A model generated the notes under the pieces. The model saw only the letters and a program-made list of their open reading frames with translations, was not told the DNA's origin and ran no database searches. A DNA stretch of 64,000 nt from Rhizoclosmatium globosum (taxonomy: Eukaryota; Chytridiomycota; Chytridiomycetes; Chytridiales; Chytriomycetaceae): positions 21,524-85,523 of the forward strand of contig MCGO01000161.1 of the NCBI GenBank assembly GCA_002104985.1, written 5' to 3'. The position numbers and the translations under genes were made by a program. Numbering within the stretch: the stretch's first letter is position 1; the number at the start of each line of letters is the position of its first letter. Shown here one piece after another: positions 33,900-44,460 of the stretch.

Positions 33900-34020
33900 G
33901 CAAAGGGAAAGGACGGGGGGAGAGTGCTTGATTTTGCGTCAAAATACATGAATTTTAGTTTTATGATGGAGAGGGGGGGTTTTATTTTGTGCACGTGCAT
34001 GAAGACCAAAGAAAAGGTTT

Positions 34021-35202
34021 TTAGAGTGCTGCTACTGCGAGTTTTTGGCGCATTTCTTCGGTTTGGAGGGCGGTTGTGTCTGTTGGTTCTTGGACGTGTT
34101 TTGGGTCGACGCGGAGGAGTTCCATGAGGTCTTCAAAGTCCCATGGATCGATTTGGTGTTCCTCTTCGGCTTTACCGTGAGCATGGTGATGGTGGTGGTG
34201 ATGATGGTGGTGCTTCTTTTTCTTCTTTTCATCCTATTTTGATAATATAATGTTAGGGATGTAGTGTAAATAGTTACTGATGGTTTTTACCTCATCTTCA
34301 CCCTCTTCTTCATCCTTCTTCTTCTTCTCCTTCTTCTTCGGAACATCGTCATCCCCACTATTCACCACCGCGTTCTTCTTCTGGCTCTTATCCCCAGCGT
34401 ACACAGTCTGCGTATAAATCGCCTCCAGCTTCGCAGGCCAATCACTACAAAAAACCAAAAAAATAATTAGGTCCAGCTCGAACTCCCACACACAAAGAGA
34501 AACTCAACTGCAAAACCTTCCCCGCCTTTTCATTCACCTCATTCCCAACAGCCAACGTCGCATTCACAGCATACCGCACACTCGGATACGTCTGCTCGTT
34601 AAACACACCAGCTTCCATCAACACCCCCGCAACGTCACACCACGCAACGCCGAACGCGGAAAACACGGCCACAGCCCGCTTTTGGAACTCGGCGTCGTCC
34701 GTGGGCTGCTGCTGTTGTTGTGTGATCCAGGACTGGTTTTTCTGGATGTATAGGGTGATGGATTCGAGGGCGGAGAAGACGGGTTTCCATGCGGATTGGG
34801 GGGATTTCTTTTTTGTTGCGAGTTTGTAGTGTTTTAGGACTGTGGTGCGGAGGTGGGTTTCGAGGGTCGAGAGGTGGACGGTTGGTTCAGGGACTGTGGT
34901 TGTATTCCTGTTTGAAGGGGAGGTGGTGGTTTTGTTAGGGGCAGATTTTTGGGTAGGATCTTGAGGTACAGAGTGGGGGACGTACAGGTTGTTTTCGGTT
35001 TCTTTGAGCATTTCAGTGTATTGGTTGTATGCGACTTGGGTGCATACTGTTGTGCCGGTTTTTTGGATGGCGGAGTAATCGGTTTCGTCGATATGGCCGT
35101 GCTGTTTGTGAAAAACAATGGTATTAATATGATATCGCATGAGAATATGTGCCAGGAATAAGTAAGATCGTGAAATGCGGAAGGAAGACACCAACTCACC
35201 AT
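34021..35202 (-). CDS. Unknown protein with poly-Lys/poly-His C-terminal segment
   Basis: Exons 35200-35202, 34509-35101, 34291-34444 and 34021-34233 encode 320 residues. The first coding exon is the ATG alone, followed directly by GTGAGT. The peptide then reads HGHIDETDYSAIQKTG. The central ~150 residues are helical (LETHLRTTVLKHYKLATKKK, ALESITLYIQKNQSW, VRYAVNATLAVGNEVNEKAG). The third exon is acidic/basic (KKKEKKKKDEEEGEDE). The fourth begins with a Lys run and eight His codons, then HQIDPWDFEDLMELLRVDP. No catalytic motif is visible and I cannot name a family. All introns keep frame, so the gene structure is fairly reliable. Confidence 0.65.
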
Positions 35203-35421
35203 TATGATCGTTATTGGGTTCTTGCGAGGTACTCTTGCGTTTTGCGAGAATGATTTTCAAAGCTATATTTTCACTGCGGCTTTTATCTCACGGTGTTGAC
35301 GCCAAGGTGACTCAACTAGTATCCTTTCTACACAACATCGCGTCACCATCAATATAACTAACTAGCGCATATAGTGTTAATATCAACAATAAGTTTATTT
35401 CTTAATACAAGCATCCCCGTT

Positions 35422-37154
35422 TCATTCGTCGCCCGGAAGCCAGAAGCACTGTGTGGTGTGGGGAGAGTAAGAACACGTCATCCAAACCAATTTCCAAGAG
35501 TAAACAAAAACAAACACATCATTCTGTGACGTGATGACAAAGAAAGAGTAATAGGGATAGAGTAATATGGGACAAGTAAGTATCCTATTAGTGATTATTG
35601 GGAGGGTCCTCTGTTCCCAATTACCAGCAACAGACAGACAGCAAGTTGTGCTACATCCACAAAATTGTTCGATATTGATAAAATACACTGAAAACCACAG
35701 ATTTCATTTGAAATAGTCTCTCGTGAAAGAGACTGAGGAAAAACGTGGGGAACGTGAATCGGTTTGGTGTGATGGAAATGGGATGGAGAGGAAATAGGGA
35801 AATGACGACAAGAGGGGTACCATACCAGTTGATTCTCAATAGCAGATGCAAACATCATGTACCGTGGATTGAATTTAATGAGTGGAGAAGGATCCTTCAA
35901 AGTCTTGAGTTGGGTACAAGGAAAGATGCTACGATGAGATTTCAACGCCGAAACAGTCGCATCATCCACAGGAGGAGGTTCCCAGAACTGAACGCTTCCA
36001 TCATCCGATCCTATTCACGTTGATATGATAAGTTTTCGAGGAAACGAATATCCAGACGACAACGGTTACCTCCATACACATACTTTCCATCCGGTGTAAT
36101 CCCAATATCCATATCCAAAGGCCCACGGTAATGTCCACAAGTCCGATCCGCAAAATTCCACAACAACTTCCCATCAAACGCCTCAATCGCACACGAACTA
36201 CCCTGCTTATTCCCCACCAGCAGCCATTTCCCACAGTTACTGAATTTGATTGTCGTCCATTCAGAAGACATTGTCGTGCTCCCGCCGAGCTCAGTTGGGA
36301 TTTTGAATGTGACGAAGGGACCAGCAGAGAGGGATTTGAGGTCGTAGAGGCGGATGGCGGACGAGTTTGTTGTTACGGCAAAGATTATGCCTGCAGGGTC
36401 GAAGGCGATACGTGGGTTTTGGGAGTTTGTTTTCAAGATTCCCTGTTTTTTTGTTGTGTTGGTGGATCAGAGAGAGAAGGGAGAAAGAGAGGGTAACGTA
36501 CGTGGCAGTTGTTGGATTTAAGGTCCCATAGACGGACTTCTCCGTCACGGGAAGCTGAGATGAAAGTATCGTCTTGGGGGCACATTTCGATGGCGGTGAC
36601 GCTGGAAATGGTCAGAGGAAAGGGTGGGCATTGAGATAATGACTAACAGAGATTCATGTCCTGTAAAGTACTTCAAGAACTTGTTATCGTGGAAGGAGAG
36701 GTATCTGATTGCGTCTGAAGGAGGGGAGTCAGTTACAACCTGCTGCAATATGTTCATGGTCACAAACGCACTGTCTTCCTTTGTTGATGAATACAGAATG
36801 TTATTTGGACGATGGGTAAACTTGCTGATGCCGCATCCGTACTTTTTAGAGTAGGAAGTCTTCTTGTGGCTGTTACTGATTAGCTTGCAGCCCTTTGAAT
36901 GAAGCCAGACTAGGCACTCACGTTCCCGCTTTGCAGTCGTACATTCGCAGTTCATCCTCGCTCGTAGTCAGCAGCAGCTCTCCGGAAGTGTCAAAGTCCA
37001 AGCAAGTGAATGGCTTATCGTGTTTGAGCACCTTTGCTGTGGTCGAAGGTGAGTAGCCAACAACAGGATACCAAAGAGGTTTCTCACCAACACGAAAGCT
37101 GTTGAGTCTTTCTTTTGTGAGAGAGTCGCCATCCAAGTTCGTTGGTTCACTCAT
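35422..37154 (-). CDS. SWD2: WD40 protein Swd2/WDR82 (COMPASS and CPF subunit)
   Basis: Seven exons (36922-37154, 36772-36875, 36648-36714, 36502-36601, 36070-36442, 35826-36010, 35422-35448) encode 362 residues. Diagnostic blocks match WDR82: YSKKYGCGISKFTHRPNNIL, AIRYLSFHDNKFLKYFTGH, CPQDDTFISASRDGEVRLWD, AFDPAGIIFAVTTNSSAIRL, and the terminal CFWLPGDE, where WDR82 ends in AFWLP. Swd2 links Set1/COMPASS H3K4 methylation and the cleavage/polyadenylation factor. The last exon codes just eight residues after a long 377-nt intron. One 57-nt intron (36715-36771) is a multiple of three and stop-free, so retention would insert 19 residues between two blades. Confidence 0.92.
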
Positions 37155-37208
37155 TTGTTTGGTTTTTGAAGAAGAAGAAAAGCAGATAAATAAAGTAAAA
37201 AGAAACGA

Positions 37209-38680
37209 ATGCTTCGATTGAGTCCCGGCGAAGTAGCGCGTCTCGTTCAAGAAGAAGAAAAGAACCAGCGACTCAAACGCCTCAAAGAAGTAACTCTCTC
37301 TCCTTTTTGTTTACTTCTATTAAGTTTAAACAAGTTAAATAACCTGATTCAAATCAAAGGTCCGAGCCCAGGCCAAGTCAATTGCGCAGCGAAAGACGGC
37401 CGAGTACCAATCAAATGCTCAGATTGAATGGGCAAAGGCGGGTCGAAAGGCGAAGGTGTGTTTGTTGTGTTTCTTCAATCACTCTCATTCAACAATAAAC
37501 AAACAATAAACTAGGACAACTGGGTGGCCGCGAAGGAGAACGCAATCGATCACATTCTCAATGCCATCGATGCAAAGGCTCATCTCTTTGGCCAGGCACA
37601 TGCCCAGGCTCAGTGTTTGGAGGATGTGAAGGTGTGTTGTTTGCACTTGTTGGAGAAGAGTGGAATACACGCACATAACTACTCTACACAGGCAGAACAA
37701 ACAAAAGAACTCAAAGATTTTATTATTCGCTCTCAAGAAGTCGAATTAGAACGTGGTTCTGTCGCCCTGAAAGAAGTAAGTTCTCTTGTCAGATCCCTCA
37801 AACAAATCCCCACCAACTAACTGCCTCAAAACAGTTCCGTCAAGAATCCGCAAAACGCGCAGAACCTTCACAACAATACATCGACAACCTATTACACATC
37901 CGCGAAACCGAAACAAACCGTGCAAAACTATTAGCTTCAAAACACCGCGAAAAAACTTCTCACTACGCTCCAGACGTTATCCCAATCTCTCAACCTCTCC
38001 AACAATTAAACCTCATACATCAGCAAAAGAGTATTCGGAAAGGAAACATCAAATACGACTATACACAGCATCACAGGAATTACGCGGCTATTCGGTTGGA
38101 ACCTGATGCGCAGAACCCTCCCAAACAACCTGCTAGTGCCGCGGATGCTGCTCCAACCGCTGCTCATGCTGCTGCCGTTCGTTTTAATCTTGCTGAGGAA
38201 CGCGCAGTATACCATAAAGTGGCTGCAGAGGAACGATTCCATACGGCGGTATCCGTGAAAACTATGGATACGAAAAAAGACGTTTTATGTCGAGAGTTGG
38301 ATGCATTGAAATTAGAGGATCAACGCAGGAAATACTGGAATGCTGGTGGTGGACCCTCTGGACTGGCTTCTAGACGTGTTGGGTTTGTGAAATTGAGTGA
38401 AGGTGGGAGGAAGGATAAGTTTGTCAAGACTTTTGGGATTGGTGCGTTTTTTCTTTTCATTTTGGGTTTTGTAAGTTTGTGAGCTGGGGGGTACTCATGA
38501 CTTGCGATTTCTCTTGCAGGTGACGATCAACCGTTTGCTTCACTGGAACATGCTCAAACTAGAGAGTATCTGCGGAGAGAGTATGGGTTGGGAAGGATTG
38601 AGAATGAATCTGTTGCGGACAGTATTGAATTTAGTCGCGCTAATTCTCCATTGGATACAAATCATGTGCAAAGGAAATGA
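37209..38680 (+). CDS. CEP295 N-terminal-domain-like centriole protein
   Basis: Six exons (37209-37289, 37360-37455, 37515-37631, 37692-37775, 37835-38441, 38520-38680) give 381 residues. The start MLRLSPGEVARLVQEEEKN followed by charged helices matches the KLRLSPNEEA opening of CEP295/Ana1, which stabilises centriole-to-centrosome conversion. Later blocks are RKAKDNWVAAKENAIDHIL, FIIRSQEVELERGSV and RREYGLGRIENESV. Animal CEP295 is over 2,000 residues; this is a short form similar in size to CEP295NL-type proteins. It diverges from Swd2 with a 54-bp gap and sits next to the STPG gene, another flagellar-type protein. The assignment rests on the N-terminal motif and coiled-coil character. Confidence 0.6.
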
Positions 38681-38736
38681 ACTATTCGGAAATTTAATAA
38701 AATAAAAAGCATAATTAATTTGGTATAACAATCGAT

Positions 38737-38922
38737 CTATGCATCAACCGATTTTTTGTCAAAGGATTTCCATTCCATGACCTCAACTGCCCCATCAGGG
38801 GCCTCTCCTCTCAGCTTGAGATCCAAAGATGGTAATTTCGGAGTAATTACAGAAAGAACGGTGGCTAACCAGCTGATCGTCGTCAAGCCAAGAAGCAGAA
38901 ACACTTGAAGCTCTTTGTTCAT
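38737..38922 (-). CDS. Small single-pass membrane protein (61 aa)
   Basis: An ATG at 38922 opens MNKELQVFLLLGLTTISWLA, a transmembrane helix, then a short polar tail ending EWKSFDKKSVDA and TAG. Length and layout suit a small mitochondrial or ER membrane subunit, but I recognise no family. It lies opposite the likely 5-prime end of the STPG gene, so one of the two starts may need revising. Confidence 0.4.
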   Translation of the reverse strand: MNKELQVFLLLGLTTISWLATVLSVITPKLPSLDLKLRGEAPDGAVEVMEWKSFDKKSVDA

Positions 38923-38930
38923 CCACCCAG

Positions 38931-40318
38931 CATCCCGACGCGTTTCCAAACGTTTCACTTTGATGATAATGAAGACAAGGGTTTCAACTCTACAGCTCCA
39001 CGATTTAATAATCACTTGGTTCGTTTTTCACTTGAGCTGAACACTGGAATCCTAAACCTTCACACACCCAACATACAGGATGAGCTCCCAGGCCCTGGAT
39101 ACTGTAAGACCGTCATAAACACACATTCGAAACCTTATCCATTCCCTTATCCCTTCCCCCCAACAACAAGACAACCGCAAAGACAAAGAATCCGAATTCG
39201 TAATGCTCGATCCAACATCCCTCTCCAAACGCGGATACGGTGTCGGCTTCGCGTCCAAAACACGGCGGTTCCAGAAACCACCTACAGACCTCGAAATCAT
39301 TCCGAAAGTCGGACCCGCGCAGTATACAACGACAAACGAGCCGCAGTACAGTTATAGCCTTTCGAACAGTATTTCAAGTAACTTCCGGCAACGGATTGCG
39401 AAGCTGGAAAGTACTGTGTATCCTCACAAGTTGACGCCAGGGCCGGCGAGTTGTATGGACTTTTTTATTTATATTTTGGATTTTGATTGAACGGGAATCT
39501 GATCCCCGTTGTTTTCTTAGACGAAACGTTTGGTGCTTCAAAAGCGTTGTTGAGAACTCGTGTGGAAGAGAACGGGGCTGCGTACGTGTTTAAGAGTAGG
39601 ACAAAGAAGTCTGAGATTAATAACGCTGAATCGACGCCGGGACGGGATGCACCACCTCCAGGTATACTAAATCTAATGAGATGGTTTTTGGATTCTGATG
39701 GCAAGATGCTTGTTTTCCCCTGCTAGGAGCGTATAATATTCCTGATGAAAAGAATCCAAGAGCTGGAGCGACTGCTGCGTTTAAAAGCACTACTCGACCT
39801 GGAATCAAGTAAGTTTTGCCACAGTTTAAGTTCAGAGTAATCGATTGAATTTCGGAGCAAGGATCTCGTCTCCACCCGCTGTTGGCCCAGGAAGCTATAA
39901 CATTGCGCAACAACCCCAACTCCCAGTTAAAAAGTAAGTACACTAATTTAATGATGTTACTTTTAATCCGATTTGTTAGGTACCGCGCCAAATTCAAGTC
40001 CGTTGTTCAAATCGATCACGATATGACAGCGTTCCGTGCAAACACGCCTCTGGGGCCAGGACAGTACGATGTTGCGAAAGCAGCGGACAGTTTGCATAAG
40101 AACACAAATGTTCCACATGGAGTCTTTGTTTCGGCGTCGCCGCGGTTTGGGAACTTGAAGACGGCTGCTCCGCCACCTGGTATGATTTTAGATTTTAGAT
40201 TTGAGGTGTTTGTTATTGTGCTGAAGTTTGGTTTGTTGGTGTAGGGTTTTATCGACCGTTGCAGGAGCCGAGGAATAGATCGTTCCACTTGAATTTGACG
40301 GATTCTTGGTTGTCGTGA
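38931..40318 (+). CDS. Sperm-tail PG-rich repeat (STPG-like) protein, 5-prime end uncertain
   Basis: Exons 38931-39103, 39171-39452, 39521-39661, 39727-39808, 39862-39933, 39980-40179 and 40245-40318 keep frame to a TGA. The hallmark is a spaced series of Pro-Gly motifs followed by aromatic residues: LPGPGYY, VGPAQYTT, TPGPASYE, PPPGAYNI, VGPGSYNI, LGPGQYDV, PPPGFYRPL. Between them lie FNSTAPRF, FASKTRRF and FVSASPRFGN segments typical of SHIPPO/STPG proteins. Such proteins are microtubule inner or axonemal components found in flagellated organisms. No in-frame ATG is seen in the first exon, so a 5-prime exon (phase 2) must lie upstream of 38931. At least 300 residues are covered. Confidence 0.75.
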
Positions 40319-40504
40319 TTGAAATATTTGGTTCATGGCTTGTGGCCAATAAAACAAAACTTCGAACTGATAGTAAGACAAGAAGAGAAGCGAGAAGCCG
40401 CTGAGTTTTCCCAGAGTTTTCCATTTGGACTGTTAACCCTTTAATTTATTCTGAGTTCGATTCTTTTCATTCTGTGTCTCCACTGAACAAAAACATTGTT
40501 TCAA

Positions 40505-41176
40505 ATGTCCATTTTCTCCCTATTCACCCAGTTCGTTCTCCTCATTGAGATTGCTGTATACTTTGGGTCCCTGATCAACCCGGCCTGGCTTCCAGCGTCG
40601 CAGCGTCGAGCCATGGTCAAGCAACTCAGAGACATTTCAAAGATCAAGGAAGCCCAATTCGCATTCTGGGCAGCCCTTGCGATCATTGGGCTTCTCTTTG
40701 TCGAGAGTATTGTTTCGTTGTACGGCATTTACGGCGAGACCGGTCGTTTCCTGCACGATCACCACACGCCAGACAGAGACTTGTACTTTTACCGTTGAGT
40801 TGTTGTTGGTTTATTGGATGTATTTGGTGCTGATGCTTATTGTAGAGGTCAAGGTTCTGATTGCTGAGAAGCACTTGGTGTCCTCTGGATTCGCTTTGAT
40901 GATGGCTATGTAAGTGGTTTCAGCGAGTCCCCATTACACACAACAAGATGTAGAAACTCAGTTGATTCAGAGAAAGCAACCAGAATTCAATCCTTGGACA
41001 CACTGAATACCAATGTTCCGCCATCCTTCCTATGACCCGATTTCTAATCACTATTCCGTAACAGTGTCGACTTTATGCGTCTCCGTGAAAAGAACAACTA
41101 CATCAAGTTGCTGGAAAAGTACGAAAACAAGCCTGAAGGAGAGGAAGTTCCTGCTGCTGAAAAGAAGGAGAACTGA
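40505..41176 (+). CDS. BAP31-like ER membrane protein
   Basis: Exons 40505-40793, 40846-40909 and 41065-41176 encode 154 residues. Three hydrophobic segments are visible: FTQFVLLIEIAVYFGSL, FAFWAALAIIGLLFVESIV, and a shorter one around HLVSSGFALMMAMVDF. A charged C-terminal coil follows (LREKNNYIKLLEKYENK), ending EKKEN. The three-helix plus coil layout and the position of the third helix resemble BAP29/BAP31 and yeast Yet proteins, which sort cargo at the ER. The coil is shorter than in BAP31 and lacks an exact KKXX end. Call is by architecture, not by strong sequence identity. Confidence 0.55.
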
Positions 41177-41357
41177 ATGGATGCCTTCGAATAGCCTCAT
41201 ATATCATATTATCATGCTCACCGCGACCTCGTTTACATGTCTTTATTCCAGAAATATATAACATAGTTTATTGCACTTATTTGGTTAATCCTTTAAACGA
41301 CAAGAAAATCCCATTGTTTTATACTACATTCAGTCTTGACTCTGTTCCACAACTCCA

Positions 41358-44300
41358 ATGCGAAGTACGCGTCCGCGTCAACGTTCCCGTCTCCAATCTA
41401 CTGGAGTTGGTGGCGAAGGAGATGAACTTGAATCAACGAAATCAAACATATCCATTGATATTCACTCACGTTCAACATCAACTTCAAACATCCCCGCACC
41501 AAATGATTCACCAAACTCGGGAAACTTTTCCCCGTCATTTTCAAAGTTGTCGCGAAACAAATCGATTGGAACCAAAGAGCGAACTTCGTCAATTGAGGCG
41601 AGGAGGTCGCGTCATGGTTCAGCTGCTTCACTTGCGTCGCTCAGAGTTCCTGCTAACCTTGAAAAGCCACCAGATTGGATGCTTGGTTAGTGTTGGCTTT
41701 ACTGGGCTTTATTGATTTTTGTTTAAACCCTCGAACATATCAGAATTACCAAATGATTCCGCAACAAGCACTGACTCAGTTTATAAATCTTGTGTTACAA
41801 TACTGAAACCTGGACCAGATGGATCGGTTGAACTATTTCAAGACCCAGAAGACGAGCCTGAGTTTTTACCTTTAAAGTCCGCAGACGATGAGTCTACACA
41901 TCCATCACTTGGAACGGACGCCGAATCTGCAGATTCTCTCAACGACCTTCTTTTGTCAAGTGCTGAAAAGAAGAAAAAGAAGGATAAACGGATTTCACGT
42001 GCTTCTGCCTTGTTGATTCTGCAGGAATTGAGTACGTAATCAAGTTGGATTTAAGGTTAAGAAAGTCTGACACTGTATTGTATTGCAGCTCTCGCTCCGA
42101 CAGGAGATACTTTCCTTCTCAAAAGTAAATCATCTGAATTTGATTCGGGTATTCGACCAACGTCTTTGGCTCCTCCTGTCCCAGCTATTCCAGCATCATT
42201 TGTAAATTGTACGAAAATGTTGGACGATTGCGTCGCTAATGACATTCCAGTGTCGAAACAACCATCTGTTCCTCCACCACCTGCTTCACCCTTATTTCCA
42301 ACACCAGTAAGAGGATCGTCAATACCCGCTCCACCACCGCCTCCTATCCCTCCTGCGCTGATAGGTAAAACACACTGAAATTCCTTTATGATTGGCTCAC
42401 CCTATTTGCTTAGCTCAACCTCCTCTCGCGCCACCATTACCACCATTTCTTTCCAACTCGGCTTCAATACCCAAACCTCCACCACCTCCGAAAACTGTTC
42501 CAAATGCAGGGTCAGGTTTGTCTCGCAAAATACTATTAACATTCTTGAATCTCATCAAATGTCAACCAGTTCCTCCTCCTCCGCCACCCCCGCCACCTCC
42601 AATGTCACAAATATCGTCAGGAGTTCCTATGCCCCCTCCGCCTCCACCATTACCCACATTCATAAGCGCACCGTTCATGGGTGGTAATTTAATGATTTCT
42701 GAATACTCCAGGTATTTAAGTAACTCAACAGGTGCTCCTCCTCCTCCTCCACCGCCACCACAAACATATATTAGTGCACCCTATATGGGAGGTAGGTTGG
42801 GGTTATTTCCAGTTTGACTTGACTAACTTACTTTCCCCCTTCCAATAGGCGGACCTCCACCTCCACCACCTCCTCCTCCATCATTAATATCACAATCGGG
42901 ACCACCTCTTCCACCACCACCGCCACCGCCGCCTCCATTTTTAGGTGAGATTACTCTATCAACTTACTCCGACAACTCCTAAACATTTATTATTATATTC
43001 AGCTGGTGGACCAGCCCCACCACCACCCCCACCCGGCGGACCGCCACCCCCACCTCCAGCACCATCCTCCACCTCTACCCAACCTCCACCCCCGAAATCG
43101 ACCGGCGACGTCCAAAGCGATCTCATGAACGCCCTCAAAGACCCCAACCTCCGCAAAAAGCTTAAAAAGCGCACAGAACCCATCCGTGAATCCAAACCCC
43201 TCCTTTCCTCCGAACCAACCGAACCAACACAACAAGACCTCGACGCCCAACGCCAAGAACTCTTCATTGAACTATTACAGTACATGGAAGCGCCGAATGG
43301 AACGTCGAGGAACTGATGGAGAAGACGAAAGTCACGACGAACACGTGCCGGAGTTTCATATACACGCTCGTGCGGAAACGGTGGGTCCAAGGGTTCCGGA
43401 TTGTAGGCGATGGGAGTTGAATGTGACTGCGATAACGGTTTGGCCTGGCCGTGAGTGGATGGCTGCGATTGAGTTACCGAACATGGCGGTTTCGAAAGTC
43501 GCGACTGTGGATCCTACGGGTGTGATTGGGCAGGTTGCGTTGTATCGGTTTGACGCGCCGTTGCGGAAACATCTGTTGGATCAGATTTTGTTGGTCAAGA
43601 CGTCGCATTTCCCGAAGGAGACGGCGCTGTTTACGGAGGTGGAGCCTGTTAAGGATAATTCGCTGGAGAATCGGAAGTTGTGGGAGGAATGGAATGCGAG
43701 GAAACTGGCGCATGAGCAAAGTGACTTTGCGCAGTTTAATTTGACGTTTCAGAAGTTGAAGCAGACGAATGCGACGTTGCTTGCGAGCTTTGGGAACCTT
43801 GAATTGACTTTGGAGCAGATGCGGGGGATGGGGACGTTGTTGCATGATATGTTTGATGGGTTTAGTGTTCCTCAGCTTCGAAAGATTGTGGAAGGGATTC
43901 CTGGAAAGATTAAGGATGTGGCAAAGAACTTGCAGAAGAGCACGGGGATTGTGATTCAGGATGCCGGATTGAAGCTTACCCCCGAGTTTTTGAAGCAGAT
44001 GAATTTGGAGAGCGAGCTTTCCTTCCAGGTTCTGCCAAAGGGGGCGAAAGCGGGAGAGGTTGTGACTGGTCCTGGAGCAAGTTCCAATGGTGACAAGAAT
44101 ACTTCTGGCGGAGCAAATTCTACAAGCGGGAAAGCAAACACATCTGCAACAATTGAATCCGAGAAGACTAAAGGGGATAATACTCCCGGATTCAAGACAC
44201 CAGAAACTCCAGGAACACCCACTACCCCCGGAACACCTGCGACTCCAATCAACAATGCAGCTGGAAATTTAACAATGGGCGGCGTACCTGTGAACGTATT

Positions 44301-44370
44301 GATTCCCCTCCTCAAAAAGACAATTAGTGCTGAAGAAAAAGCGAACCGTCGAAAAACATACAACATTTGA
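41358..44370 (+). CDS. Polyproline/WH2 actin-regulator-like protein with unresolved frame break
   Basis: Exons 41358-41685, 41744-42031, 42089-42364, 42414-42515, 42570-42680, 42732-42791, 42849-42944 and 43003 onward agree in frame. Seven of the seven introns are phase 1. The N-terminus is Ser-rich and disordered (NRKSIGTKERTSS-like). Four or more exons encode FH1-like proline runs. A WH2 motif follows (DVQSDLMNALKDPNLRKKLK), then QELFIELLQYMEAPNG. This frame stops at 43316. A 300-residue open frame, ELNVTAITVWPGREWMAAI to RRKTYNI, runs on to 44370 in another frame. A 127-nt intron 43280-43406 would join them (833 residues). Alternatively two single-base frame changes would preserve a winged-helix-like stretch in the third frame. 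Not a formin: no FH2 motif. Confidence 0.6.
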
Positions 44371-44460
44371 TAACTACATCACAAAAGCCCAATTCCTCTC
44401 TTTCATATGATTACTGTAATAGATTAAAAAATTTATTCGGATTACGATGCAAAACAAAAA

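Noticed and set aside
43186..43400. Upstream part of the frame running to 44370, with ATG at 43186
   Set aside because: It overlaps the WH2-coding exon in another frame, so this ATG is unlikely to be a real start.
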